In this document: positions 48,803 to 61,237 of the stretch, piece by piece | How the letters are laid out: each line of letters starts with the position of its first letter | Numbering within the stretch: position 1 is the stretch's first letter | Source: Crambe crambe | Taxonomy: Eukaryota; Porifera; Demospongiae; Poecilosclerida; Crambeidae | Reading direction: 5' to 3' | Assembly (NCBI GenBank): GCA_963924555.1 | Contig: OZ004584.1 | Location: 3,533,001 to 3,597,000 of the forward strand | Length of the DNA stretch: 64,000 nt | Translations under genes and position numbers: made by a program | The notes under the pieces: generated by a model | Database searches by the model: none | What the model was told of the DNA's origin: nothing | What the model saw: only the letters and a program-made list of their open reading frames with translations

Positions 48803-48996
48803 AGTATAGTGATTATGATTCTCCTCCAAAAATACCAGCCTTTGGTTCACCACCTCATAGACGCAGAGAATCTGTTACCAGTACCATTGATGTGGCCATA
48901 AAGGAGGCACTGAGTGGCTCACCACCCATGCGTAAGGATATTGTCAATGTGGTTTATCACCTGGGAGAATTATTGACCTGTGCTAACATTGCCATT
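48803..48996 (+). other. Coding-like fragment of unknown origin
   Basis: In one frame the plus strand is open from an AG at 48802 and encodes YDSPPKIPAFGSPPHRRRE, then TSTIDVAIKEALSGSPPMRK and DIVNVVYHLGELLTCANIAI. Composition looks protein-like and unlike the flanking AT-rich DNA, but there is no clear donor and the end runs into a transposase relic on the other strand. It may be an exon remnant or part of a larger transposon. Confidence 0.3.
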
Positions 48997-48999
48997 TCA

Positions 49000-49565
49000 G
49001 TATCTGCTGTGTTCATGCTCTTTAGTTCTGTCTTCACTTTAGAGAAGGCTTCCTCAATAGGATTTAGATCCAGGGAATAGGGGGGTAAAAAGTACACCAA
49101 AACACCTATTTCCTGAAATACTTCCATCACTTCTATGCAGTGGTGGATTGCACACTAATACAACAACAGAATGTTAATTGATTCTGTTATAAGGTGAGGA
49201 ATCAGATGGGTGAGAATAAAGGTATTACCATCACTGGTATCTTGTATTGTGTTTACATCTAAAACACCATTCATCTTTCATGAAAATAGCCGATATTCTT
49301 TTTCCTCTATAAAACAAGAATCTACAGATTGTTCCTACATTCACAGTGATGTTTAGGAGATCTTTGGATTTCATGCAAATAAATGCCTGGCCTTTCTAAA
49401 ACAAGATGAAGTATATAGAGCTTGTGAGTACTCTGTTTGCTTCTTGGCAACTGTCTCAGTTGATCTGAACAGTTCTGATTACAGTTAAATTTGTCTACAC
49501 CCAAATTTGTAGCTACAGAGTGGTAACTTAGCTGGAGAGCGTCTTCAGAGTAGGCTGATGAGCAA
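49000..49565 (-). pseudogene. Decayed IS630/Tc1-mariner-like DDE transposase
   Basis: Minus-strand pieces in several frames line up as one transposase. The N-terminal part has AYSEDALQLSYHSVATNLGV and LYILHLVLERPGIYLHEIQ, the segment before the catalytic domain in DDE_3-type transposases. The catalytic part has GVLDVNTIQDTSDGNTF, THLIPHLITESINILLLY, a stop where the catalytic Asp would be, CAIHHCIEVMEVFQEIGVLV and YFLPPYSLDLNPIEEAFSKV, including the N-P-I-E-E glutamates. Frameshifts and stops make it inactive. No terminal repeats were identified. Confidence 0.8.
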
Positions 49566-51833
49566 AATAGGTTCATAAGAAGTCGTGTCTGCAATTGAAC
49601 AGCTCTGAATTCAAATTCCACACACGCATTTTGCTCAATCAAGAACTTTGTAATCCCCTGTAGGTTTCGTGAGCCAGATGTATTGTGGAAGAAGGGGAGG
49701 GGAAGGAGAAGATACATCTGGTGTGGCATAATCATGCCAGAATTAGTCCCACATATCAATAACCTTGGATGTGAAAGTTGATGAAGCGCTGTCTACAGCA
49801 AGTGCACAACTGGGCTATGATCTGAGGTCATCCAAGAAAGAAATTTAAGAAATGAAGACAAACCTGCACAAACTTCAATTGCCATGTGATCGCTCCCACA
49901 TATTTGATTGAATTTGCGGTCAAAGTCATGTGGAAAATGATGTAGTCAATATTCCATTTAGAAATGGCATCTTTCATTTCTCCTTCTGCCACTCCACAAT
50001 ATGTGAGACTATACCATAAGCAAGAGCCAAGATTCATCACTATAGATATAGCTGGATTTTACACAGATGTGTATGATGTGTATGATTTGTGCATGATGTG
50101 TATGATTGCTTACATAATATGATTGTTATAAATACTGTGTAACATCTCATTGTGTAAAACGATCAACTATTATCCATGTTAAGAAGTTGGAGCTCAGACA
50201 TTATTTACAAGCTACATAATTCTATACGCTACCTTAAAGGTTCCCATGATGATATTCTCATATTTCTAAATGGGTCGAGTAGTGAGAGCTCACTAACCAT
50301 CTTCATATCTCGCCGCGCCATATGGCCAGACCCGGACCCCTTTTACCATGGACCGGCGCGCGCGGCGGCCAAGGGATATAGACTAATCCGCGATCGATCC
50401 GGGATCGATGCTTTATGCGGAGATAACCCTTTACCTTACCTTTAACTATCAGTCTACATTCAATTTGTCTTCCTCCGGATCTACCTTTATTCTTGTAAGT
50501 CGAGGTGAATTGTTGCTTGAGCTTAGCTAATATAAATATAGAGCTGAGATAAGGTAGATACTGCCATCTAACTACTACCTCTAGCTGAACCTAATAGAGA
50601 GATAGCTGGGTTAAGTAATGGTTTCACCCAAAGGTGTATCGTGTTCTATGTCAAAAATTGATAAAGGAGTTGTGTCAGTACTGCTAACAGAGACTAGACC
50701 TTCAACATTAATTTTTGTATGCACAGGTATAATTATTTACCATGTATAATTATAGATGCTTCGTGCATCATTTTATAGGGCAAGTACCACCTTTCAAATA
50801 GTCACAGTTTAAATTCAAGAATTGCACAAAAACTAGCACTCTAGCTTAAAAAAACACTGGCTCGGTATAGGACCCAATACTTTCTTGCTCCACAGAAGCA
50901 CACCCCTTTTACGTAAATTGCAAGTCATGTGATCTGCCTGCGCAGGCAGGGGGTTTATAAAGGTACAGTAGATTGCTAAAGCAGAAAAAAAGTTGCCCAG
51001 CTAAAATCCTCTCTTTTCTGTTTCTTTGCAGCTTTATTATAGGATGAGTCTGTAGCAATATTTTTTTGCTAAAAGTCTTCCAGCAAGCACTGTAACAATC
51101 ATTTAGCCTTGCAGGCCAGATGTACCAGATCCAAGACAATACTTAGAACATTGTGTGAACTAATGCTATGAATAAATAGCCATAAAAGATATGAAAAGAC
51201 GAGTTGTGCATGTGTGATCGCGCCAGGTCAGTAGTACTATTATTATGTAGGGATAACCTGGAAGGTTCCATAGACTTAATACATCAAAATTCAAGTCCTA
51301 TAACATTGCTACTATGCATATTCTTAATTATTATCAGCAAATCAGAGATACAGATTTTGGTTAAAACCTGGATTGACTTTTTTGTTTCAGGATAATAGAA
51401 TGGTGATAATAATGTTATGGAAAACTATGTCGCAATGTTCTAGGTATAAAAAGCATCATTTCCAATAAGCCTCTTTTTTAAAAGAGCTACTTATACCTAC
51501 ATAGGGGTAACAATCGGTCAAAGTAGAAACACAATATTGTAGCTTATACACTAGGAGTAGTAGACCAGCTGCTATATCTGAACTTATCAGGCTTGTTCTG
51601 TGGATGTACCTTTATTAGCAAGCCTTATCACGAGCAGAAGAGAATAGTAGAAAGGTATCTGTGCATGTGTGTTGTGCACAAGTGTGAGATACCTAGCTAT
51701 AGATACAGTACTGATTAATGTAGCTATGTTATTTTTATCTGGCATTATTGAGATTCAGCCTTACTCCACAGTCATCCTTACATTTCTTCTTGTCAGATAG
51801 ATTGAGGAGAGATTCTTTGCTTGTAGGTGTGTT

Positions 51834-54800
51834 ATGGCAAGTGGTGACCAACTTCAGCAGCATGTTGACAGTAAAAGTAATGCTGTTGCACAGAATGTCA
51901 AGCCACCACTGAAATGGCCAATTAGACGTGAAGACTATGAACTTTTGGATGTCATAGGCAAGTCTTCTTTATACAGTTTCTTTCAGGGGGGGGGGGGGGG
52001 GGCAATAGTTCACTTGGATTTCAGTAATATAATGAAATTGACATAGTTACTAGCTATACAACAAGCCTTCTACTCTTCATATTCCATAATGCTTAGTTAG
52101 TGCCTCCCAAAGCTAAGAGCCATTTTGACAAAGAATGGAACAAAGAATTTCTGGGAATAGGTACCAGCTCTAAGGTAACTTTTATAGGCATGCCTTTAGA
52201 GCTGGTATAGCTTCCTCTGCATGCATATAGGTAATGCATCCATCCTGAGTGCCGAGGCGCAGTGCCGGGATCAACTGTGGTGGTGGTGGTGGTGGTGGTA
52301 CGTACGTCCAGCGAGCAAGCTGACTCTCAGGTCATGACTCATTGAAATTGTAGATATAATTGGCGAGCGAGCGAAGCCCCACACTAATTGGTCAAAATGG
52401 AAATTTGCGATATTTATATGTAATGTACGTCACTTAAAATGCGCATGCGCATGAAATAGCTACTAAGCAACGTCATAATAAGCAATCATTTTCGTTCAGC
52501 TTGAAGTTGAAACACTATTGTAGCGAGTATTATGGAACCCAGAGAACCAGAAAACAAGCGAAGGAGGGCCCCAGAACATCCTCTAGAAACTGACCAGCAA
52601 AGAAGAGCGAGACCTCATGAAAGAAATGGAAGAGACAGAGCTAGAAGGAGAACAGAGTCAAAGGAACAGAGAAAAACAAGACTAGCAAGGAAATGCGACA
52701 GATAGAGCCAGGAGGAGGGAATGTACAGAGTCAGCAGAAGATAATGCTGCAAGAGCAGAGCAAATGAGAGCCAGAAGGAGAGCAGAGTCAGCAGAACACA
52801 GAGCTGCCAGATTAGAGCATATGAGGGCTCATTATTTGAGAGACTAGCTACTGAGTCTGAACAGAGAAGACACTCTAATGCTAACTGGGAATGCACCAAG
52901 TCAGTTAACAACCTGAATAGCTAGATATCGAAAGTCACTGTTGGGGCTATATAATCATAAGTGAGGGAGGAGCACATTGAAATGACCACTGGCTGCTTGC
53001 TCGCCCAACTAATGCTATACGAGCATCTCTAGTTATATATCTATGTCTACACTCCAAAATAGTCTCGCAGTCCGGCCCGTGAGACTAACTCCAAATGCCG
53101 CAGGCGCGCGTAAATATGTGTACGTATTGTGCAATAGTAGTGCCCTGCGTTCTACAGCCTTTTGATAGAGGCGCTTGGCTTATTTAAGTGGATTGTAGGC
53201 ACTTGGCTTATCTAGTAATATTTACAGCTTTTTATGCATGGAGCTTCCTGGTTGGAACCACCACTAACATGACTCTTAACAATATCAAACACTGAAGCTA
53301 TCAGCTAGCTACTTCACTTGCTCACTTGGTCACTTCAAATGCTGCACATTGCTATAGTAGTAGTTGTAGAGGTTCTACAGGCTTATCTAAGTGCTTCGTT
53401 ATATATAAACTCAGCAGCAAAATCTTCTAAAGAGTTGTAGCACTAAAGAATATTTGCTTGCTCGCGTTCGCTGTTAACTGAATGTTGAACATTGCCCTAG
53501 TAGTAGCACACCCACACGTTCATGTAACTTACACCCACGCAATCTACATTGCACATGTAGATAGGCACAGGCGGATTCTGCCAATTCCCCCCCCCCCCCC
53601 CCATTATGCTTTTTAGCACTACCACTATTTTTGCCCTATTATGCCAAATATTATGCCCAAATATGCCAACAACACTGCGTATTTCTTTTTCCCCTACTAG
53701 CTCAAACACATTAAAGGTCATATTATACAAGATTCTACATAGTCTTCAGGGGAATTATTTTGTCTCTTTCCAAAAGTTTCACTAAGCAGTGAAAAAACTC
53801 TTTCTGATGCAGCCGAAGATGGTTGCACTAAAATGGCTGCTCCCATGCAGTAGTGGGTTGTAATGCCAGAAAAATTGCCATAATTATGCCAAATTATGCC
53901 CTTTGCCATGATGTACCTATTATGCCAAAATTTATGCTGGCTCCCTGTGCCTAGTGTAGATAGATAGATAGATACATAGATAGGCAAACAACTAGCTGTT
54001 ATTCAACCAAGAGACAGCAAGAAAGTAACCGACATAAACAGCAGAGACACGAATTCAACAAGGTAGTGTACATCTGGCACAATTAGCCAGGCTACAGGAA
54101 AGCCAAAAGCACCAGACTACATGCCAGAAAGCAAAGAACAGTAACAGAGAGGGCAGTCTAATCATGAGGAAAGCTTAAGACAGGCCAGCTGGCAACAGGA
54201 AAGCCAAGACCACCAGAGAGAGAGAGAGAGAGAGAGAGAGTAAAGAACAGAGACACCACATATCATGTCAGATGATGCCAGACATCAAGAAAGGCATGAA
54301 CAATGAGATCAACAACAGGCCTTGCATGGAAGTGAATATTTGAAAAGCCAATCAGAGGGCACTGAGTAACTCGAATTTCATTTGATGTTTATAATATACA
54401 TAAGCTTAGCTAGAATTGAATTTCAACAGTGTGCACTGTACTACATACCTCATATTCTACCAGTGCCGAGGCATAAGTCTTTTTGAAGGCATATTTTTGA
54501 ATCGTATCCCTCCCTTGAAATCCCTCAGTTCATTAAAAGCAGCTAGGCCCATAGAAGCTATGATAGGAGTATCAAAGGCCTCCTAAGTATGTGGTAATTT
54601 TACAAAAAATTTTAATTACTGAGGTCATGTCAGGTCTTTCATTATATGGGAGGTGTAAAGTTGTAACTAAGTGCACTATTGGAAAGCTCTCAAAGAGAGC
54701 TCTCTTTTGAGACCTAAATCAAGCTTAAAGGGGGTAGTATAATGAAGATATGGACGTTTTAAAAATTCTAATTGTTTGTATTGATCAATCCATTGCCCCC

Positions 54801-55609
54801 CCCCCCATTGGGTATAATCCTGAAAGAAACCATGCTGTACTCAGATTAATATGGTACTGTATCTGTGAAAGTATACATTGCTAACTTGCAGGTGATCACT
54901 TGACATAATATTCAAAATGATCATGTTAGGGGGGAGAAGCATACATATAAACTGATAAATGCATGGTAATGTACACATCATTTCTTACAATTACATGCTC
55001 TGTAAATCACAACATAATTGATTATATAAACTGACATTCAGCAATTGAAACTCTACAGCTTCTGATTCACTATTCACACTAAGGTTACAATTTATTATAC
55101 TCTATATTCTAGAACCTTTCAGTATGTATATGTATATCAATGGCCACTTCAGCCAGGTATTGGCTCCCTTGTTGCTTGGCATTGGTTACACTATCATTTC
55201 TCATGCCAAACTTGCTTCCTTAGTACTTATAGAACAGAGTTAATTATGTATCCCTACCTGGGTCCAGATATTCTTTCTCAAATACATGTATCATCCTGGA
55301 GACACCTATACATACCTGTGGTTCAGAGGTTACAGCTTTATGGCTTATGCAACATCATAAGTCTGTGTAGAGAGGTCATGGACATACAAAAATTGTATGC
55401 AGTAAAAGATAAGCAACAAGGTTTTAGTGTGGCTACATTTATTTTATATTTTAGGTAGTGGTGCAACTGCTGTTGTCCAGGTTGCAAGATGTATTACAAA
55501 TGATGAAAGAGTAGCTATCAAAAGGATTGACTTAGAAACCTGTGGATCTTCTATAGAGGAACTTCAGGTCAGTAATCCCCTTTCCATACAATTTCTTGCA
55601 CTCGTCAAT

Positions 55610-55648
<39 letters not shown>

Positions 55649-58600
55649 CTCACTTTCTTTCTCTATTTCTCTCTCTTTTTCTTTCTTCTCTCTTTCTTTC
55701 TTTCCTTCTTTCTCTTTATTCTTTCTTTCTTTATTCTTTCTTTATTTTCTTTCTTACTTTCCTACTTTTTCTATTTTTAGAAAGAAATTTCACTTATGAG
55801 CCACTGCAATCATCCTAATGTCATCAACTTCTATACAACTTTTGTAGTTAAACATGAATTGTGGTTGGTAATGAAGCTAATGGCAGGAGGTATGTTCGAA
55901 ATCAGTATCGTATACATATATCAAAGCTATCAGCTAAGCTAATAACTTAATGACTTTTAGTGACAGGTTTATTTACTATAATGTACATCATTGATTAAAG
56001 CTGCATTTAATAATACAATTCCCAAAAAAGCATTTTTTGTGGCAGTTGGATTTGTAGTGTATCATAAAATTTGCGATAGTAAAGGCAATATACTTTTGCC
56101 CCTAGTGTCTCTGAAGAAATGAACCCCAAAAATGGCGGATATCTGCTCAAAACGTCTCAAATACAGTACACAAAGTATCCCATTACAAATATTATTTCTT
56201 TCTTTCTTTCTTTCTTTCCTTTCTTCTTTCTTCAATCCCTCCATCTCTCACGATCCTGCCTTGTTTTTCATGCCAAGTAAATGCTATTTCTGCAAACATA
56301 TATAAGCTTATAATTGTAGGATCACGTTAATATCTTTGTTTGCTTTCCCCTCCACTCTGAAATAGATTGATATACATACATGACCTTACATTTGTACCCT
56401 TAAAATATCATTTGTAGGTTCTCTTCTGGACATTATCAAACATGTTAGTGCAAAAGGTATCAAAGGAGGTGTGTTGGATGAAATTGTTATAGCTACAGTC
56501 CTCAGAGAAGTTCTGTTAGGATTGGAATATTTTCATTCAAATGGGCAGATTCATAGGTAATGCATGCTCTTTTTTATTTAGTCTTTAAGTTCTTAGAGGG
56601 AGAAGGGGAGGGTAAGAAAAGAGATCTTTGTTTACATGGATATGTTATGCTAGCTCTGTTGACTAATTCTCAGTAATAATGAAATCCTTACTCCATATCT
56701 TTGGAACTAATAAAACACCAAGTTGTGAATAAACACTGCTCTCCTTACAGGTGCTCTAGAGCTTATTCTTCTCATCTAGTTACTATAGTGGAACCTCTGA
56801 AAGTTGGGGTCATAGAGAGGTGTCCTTTATTCAGATGTCATTTAATACACTAAGTACTATGGTGGGACAGCAACAAGTGTCCTTTACAAAGAGGTGTCTT
56901 TCATTCGGAGTATCCATTATTCGGAGGTTCCACTGTACTTCTTACTACCAAAATCATAAGCCATGTTCTATTTCTCAGAAAACACTAATAGGCTAGTGTA
57001 GATACACTTACTGGTGCCACCTTTTATTGCATTTCATTTTTCTTCTATAAGGTATTTTCTACTTGATATGTGGTTGCCCTTAAAAATTTTATTATGAGAG
57101 TGATGTAGGGACCAATGCTCAAAGTATAGGAAAAAGGGGTGAGATATGCTCCTGCTGACATAATTATGTAGATGGTCCCTTCTTGGAGGGTGAGGGAGGA
57201 ACCATTTTGTCATTGAATTGTTCCCTCTAAAAATTGGGTCAAGGGTTGATTGATTTTTATAGTATGACATTTATACATAGTGTGGGTTGCTTTATTGTAG
57301 ACATTATAGCTTCCTGACTACTTTCTAAGTACCAAGTATAAAATAATTTGATATGAGTATTGGGTAAAGGTTATCAAATAATAGTTATAGTTATGATATT
57401 AATTAGTGCTTTGTCAAGCTATATTATATATAAACAATAGTATACATAACAAAAAATCTGTCAGCTTGCTTACATGGAGCATGTACCTATATCTGGAATG
57501 TAAACCTAGTCATGATCTGAAAATCATTTCACTCGCTGAATTATCTTAAGGGGATCATATGATCCTCTTTGCCCAGCCCTTTTGTCATAATATTATAGTA
57601 ACATAACAAAATAATAGTCGCACACTCCTAGACATTTTTTATAGCTAGTGCAATATAATGATACAGCAGTAAGCAAAGTAATTGCCCAGATATAACAAGA
57701 ACAAATAATTAGCCTGCTACTACATGCTATCACATATGCATACATAAGGAAAATGTGCTTGGGATCAAGAGCAGCACCATACACTTCAAGCCAGTGCTTT
57801 ATTTATCAAATGTTACTCAATGGTGTAAGTCACACACATACTACCAAGTGTATTCGCAAAGTAATTGCCACTGTATTGTCATGTCAATGGATTTTGTACA
57901 TCAAGGTCAAAGCGTAATTCAAGCATGGAGTAAAGGTTTCTTCCTCTTTTGCCATTCACTAATGTATGATACTCTTACAGGAACCAACAGAAAATATTTT
58001 ATGCTGTAACCTTGTGTAAAATGATGTAACTAGTTCTTTGATTTGATTGCTGCACCTACACAATGTAATGCTCAGCCTTGTGCTCAACTTCTCAAGTAGA
58101 AACAGAACCTAGTCATGAAGTCATACATGTGACCTTATTATTCTTTGCCTTCTCACCTTTCATTCCTGCCATGACATATATTTTTAGGGGACCATGACAT
58201 TAATGTTTTAGGGACTCAGAAATATTACGTGAGCTCAGGCTTACCCTACAGTTCTCTGAATTTTTATTATTTTTAGGGATATGAAGGCTGGAAACATTCT
58301 TGTAGGAGAAGATGGTTGCATTCAAATTGCAGGTTATTTCATCTTTTCTTATTACAAAGAAATCATCGAGTGAATCAACCTGTGTATGATCGTGTAGATT
58401 TTGGTGTGAGTAATTGGCTACACAATGACTATCAGCCTCGACTTGGAGGGAAAACTGCTCTCAAAGCCATGCCACGGAAGACATTTGTTGGAACTCCTTG
58501 TTGGATGGCCCCTGAAGTTATGGACCAGGTATTGAATATTCTTTTATATTAAAAGAATTCTAGTGTGGATTGATTCTTGCAGTCTGTGGGCTATAATGAA

Positions 58601-61237
58601 AAGGCAGACATATGGAGCTTTGGAATTACAGCATTGGAGCTGGCAACAGGAACTGCTCCTTATGCTAAATTTCCTCCAATGAAGGTAAAGCTATTCATGG
58701 TGCAGGAGTCTCCTCTTTATTGCATTTTCAGTACCTTGCACTCTCCTGTTAATAAAATTGATCTACTGAAGCTTTAGCAGTTTAGAAAGTCAATAGCCTT
58801 TGGAATGATACTGATGGTTTTGTAGGTATTGATGCTCACACTAGAGAATCCTCCTCCAACCTTGGAGACTTGTGGGGACTTAAATGGAATGGATTATCGA
58901 AAAAATTATTCTAGAGGTTTCCAAAAAATGGTGGAAAAATGCTTACAGCGAGATCCAGAAAAAAGGTAAAGTTTAACATAAGAACACCTGAATGAGAAAT
59001 TCACTAATTCTGTTACCATGCATGTACAATTTTATATAATGGCATCAGCAAGTACATACATATTGCATCCAAAAAATTTATTACTGATCACATCAAGGTC
59101 CATTAAAAGTTACAGTAGATATTGCTCATAGCTAGTTATTTCTAATAGAACATTCCAACTCACAGAAACCTAATTATCAGTGTATGTGTTGCTGGGGATT
59201 TACTACAATCAGCAAGATAGTGCTTATCATTAGCAAGTGAAGCAAGCAAGCCCACACTATCTCTGTTAGTTGGGAAAGAAGTATGTGTACTAGTTGTTGT
59301 ACCTAGGATGAATATGAACATGCACAGTCCAATAATGCGTTCTATTGACCACCCAAATTTCTCCAGCCTTCAAGTATGTCTTCCAGGAACCAGTAGCTAC
59401 GTAGTTATTGTGTTTTGGCCAGAAAGATGTTGGCTCAATTACTGCCTGCATGCTTCAGGCCCATGAATGCAGCCAGGGCATACAATAACAAAATATTTTG
59501 CTTAGATGAATCTCTCTTTTGTGCAGCATTTTCAATATTTTTGCCTTTGGAACTTCAATAATATTATTGTGCAAATAATTACATAGTGTAGAGGAAATTA
59601 ACTGTAGAAATAACCGTATAGCACTTAATTTTCGAGGGATTCATATTTCACGAATTGGCTCAAAATTTCTTTTCACAGAAACTAGTTTCACGAACCCCAG
59701 CAATAAATTAAAGCCATGCCTATCAGTCAGTCTTTGCACTCCAGGCCTGACCTACCCTGCCCTCTTCCCCTGCCATCCATCATCTATTAGTTTCTGAATA
59801 CAAAACTACTTCTAGCTCATAGCTACTAAGTATAGGCCTAGCTAGCTAGGGGATCAAGCTCTGACAGAGGTCCACTAATATTGAGATATTTGAAGAATGG
59901 AGTACCATCACGGATCACTAGCTATTAACTAGCTAAATCAATTTGCTAGTTAGGTGATCATGTCAGAGTATCTAGGCTATGCCTGAGACGGGCTAGCTGG
60001 CCACACCTTCTCATTCTGCAGATCTTCTTTTTTTTTCTTTTTTTTTTTGAAGATTGCAATTTTCATGATGTACTCTCCTTTCGTGAAATTTGTGAAATAT
60101 AAATCCTCGACAATTAAGTGCTATACAGTACATCATTATTCTAGAGCATCTGCTTCAGAGCTACTTAAACTTCCTTTTTTCAAGAAGGCCAAGGGTAAAG
60201 AGTTTATTAAAGAAGTTGTTCTTGGTGATGCACCTAATCTTCAGTCTAGAGCTAAAAAGGTAAATAATCATTTATAAAGGTATGTGTGTATAATATTTAT
60301 TACATTTATTGCATTGTATTATCAATCTGAAATGTGTGGCCATTAAATGTAGTGAACAAATGAAATAGACCAGTGAGAAGACACTTTTTTTGATAAATAT
60401 CACTACCACGGGGTTAGATAATAATTCGTTTACATAATTTTTGTTACAGCTTACTTGTAATTAGCTTTTACACTATTTTGTACAAGGTACATTAATTAAT
60501 TTCATTGTTGAACATGACCACAAAATAAATAAACATCAAAAATTTCCCAATTTACAGTATATTCTGCCTCTGCTACATCTGTTGAATAAGTTAGTCCAAA
60601 AGTACTATGCACTGAAGCAGTTGTCAACACTTTGACCATTATGGCTGCAATTACTGCTGTTACACACAGCTATACCACTAGCCTGTACCCCATAATAATG
60701 TTGACTATTTCCATAACAGTAGCAGCAATATAGACATGGTACATAGTCACAAATTATGTGCATATAGATCCATTCATTCCAAGTGTGATATGACTGCAAG
60801 TGCTTCTGATTCCTTTCTAACCTGTTGGCATGGAGTAGTTTGAAGGGTCTTCACTGGCTATATTTATGATGCATAATCATAAAATGGTGTCTTGCACAAT
60901 TAAAATTTTGAGAGCTAAAAGGAGGGAGAAAGGTGTAATTATATAATGGAGGTATTCCATAGATAGTATGATTGTAAGGACTACTTCTAAGCCATGAGCT
61001 CTTGAGTTCTCTATATAATTATTTCCATGAACCCTCTACTCGTAATACTTACCTATCTGTCTTAAAATGAGTACTCCTTATTTACTATGATTAACAAAGA
61101 ATCTGTAATTTACTAATCAGGTGAAACGTGTTCCAGGTTCTAGTGGACGTCTGCATAAAACAGAAGAAGGAGAATGGGAGTGGTCAGATGATGAATACAC
61201 TGATCCAAGTGATGGAGAAGGTATCAGAAAACACAGT
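51834..61237 (+). CDS. OXSR1: OSR1/SPAK (OXSR1/STK39) Ste20-type kinase, C-terminus not visible
   Basis: WNK-activated Ser/Thr kinase that phosphorylates cation-chloride cotransporters. Exons 51834..51957, 55455..55567, 55781..55889, 56418..56556, 58277..58332, 58398..58528, 58583..58684, 58826..58965, 60145..60259 and 61121..61237 are phase-consistent (382 codons). Kinase landmarks: [25 protein letters not shown] (catalytic Lys), [44 protein letters not shown], the activation loop [14 protein letters not shown] with the WNK-target Thr, [17 protein letters not shown]. Then the PF1 region: [20 protein letters not shown] and [13 protein letters not shown], nearly identical to human. The C-terminal CCT/PF2 domain that binds RFxV motifs was not found up to 64000, so later exons lie beyond the window or are unrecognised. 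Intron 1 uses a GC donor (ATAG|gcaagt) and contains several transposon relics. Confidence 0.93.
52314..52352 (-). repeat. Copy of dispersed repeat also at 5660-5705
   Basis: On the minus strand this is TTTCAATGAGTCATGACCTG followed by AGAGTCAGCTTGCT, matching the plus strand near 5670. To its left lie a GGT triplet microsatellite (about 52270-52288) and GAGTGCCGAGGCGCAGTGCC; to its right GCGAGCGAGCGAAGCCCCAC, a word that recurs degenerately at about 30366 and 59232. Confidence 0.6.
52532..52857 (+). pseudogene. Arg/Glu-rich repeat protein fragment, frameshifted
   Basis: Two overlapping frames encode degenerate repeats of the type [20 protein letters not shown] and [40 protein letters not shown]; one frame closes at a TAG at 52703 and the next continues to a TAG at 52855, so a one-base shift separates them. 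Repeats of this type are known at the N-terminus of Helitron/PIF1-helicase-type and other invertebrate transposon proteins, but no helicase follows here. It lies in intron 1 of the OSR1-like gene. A similar but more decayed tract occurs at about 54010-54310. Confidence 0.5.
53562..53953. mobile_element. hAT-like element remnant with TAGGCACAGG ends
   Basis: The left end TAGGCACAGG and the right end CCTGTGCCTA are a perfect 10-bp inverted repeat. The flanks share TGTAGA, an imperfect target duplication. ATTATGCC words are concentrated inside both ends, as in the MITE at 16785-17425. The interior carries a C16 run and a minus-strand piece of a hAT transposase. The 392-bp element sits in intron 1 of the OSR1-like gene. 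Confidence 0.7.
53718..53846 (-). pseudogene. hAT transposase C-terminal dimerisation fragment
   Basis: The minus strand encodes [20 protein letters not shown] then [18 protein letters not shown] before a stop. The [11 protein letters not shown] core and the D-Y-V-E segment are the hallmark of the hATC dimerisation domain at the end of hAT transposases. Only about 42 residues remain and the catalytic region is absent. Confidence 0.85.
54480..54772. repeat. Interspersed repeat, copy 2 (shared with 3600-4085)
   Basis: It contains TCGTATCCCTCCCTTGAAA, TGATAGGAGTATCAAAGGCC, AGGTCATGTCAGGTCTTTC and GTAGTATAATGAAGATATGG, each with a counterpart at 3600-4085 but in partly different order and orientation. 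It lies in intron 1 of the OSR1-like gene, next to a C-run (about 54797-54806). Confidence 0.55.
55608..55775 (+). repeat. CTTT microsatellite filling intron 2
   Basis: TTTC/CTTT repeats with a few interruptions occupy most of the 213-bp intron between exons 2 and 3 of the OSR1-like gene, so the splice acceptor's polypyrimidine tract is itself microsatellite. A second CTTT tract lies at about 56190-56240 in the next intron. Confidence 0.9.
56786..56935. mobile_element. Short Tigger/pogo-type MITE
   Basis: The left end (T)AGTGGAACCTCTGAAAG and the reverse-complemented right end CAGTGGAACCTCCGAATAAT form inverted repeats flanked by TA (56784-56785 and 56936-56937). At about 150 bp it is a minimal derivative of the same terminus class as the element at 4476-4917. 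It is in intron 4 of the OSR1-like gene. Confidence 0.75.

Larger units (their letters stand above)
46298..51833. other. 5.5-kb repeat-rich region between DTWD1 and OSR1-like gene
   Basis: It should contain the DTWD1 5' exon and promoter and the OSR1-like promoter. It also holds a ~416-bp tandem duplication, a candidate small secreted peptide, a decayed DDE transposase, a purine run (about 46545-46560), an isolated CpG-rich patch (about 50310-50420) and a perfect 14-bp palindrome GCCTGCGCAGGC core near 50936. Otherwise nothing recognisable. Confidence 0.5.

Noticed and set aside
49322..49759. 145-codon minus-strand frame as a standalone gene
   Set aside because: Its recognisable part is the N-terminal segment of a decayed DDE transposase; the rest has no support.
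55427..55799. Long Phe/Leu/Ser-rich open frames over the CTTT tract
   Set aside because: They are translations of a microsatellite within an intron; kinase homology and splice sites define exon 2 and exon 3 on either side.
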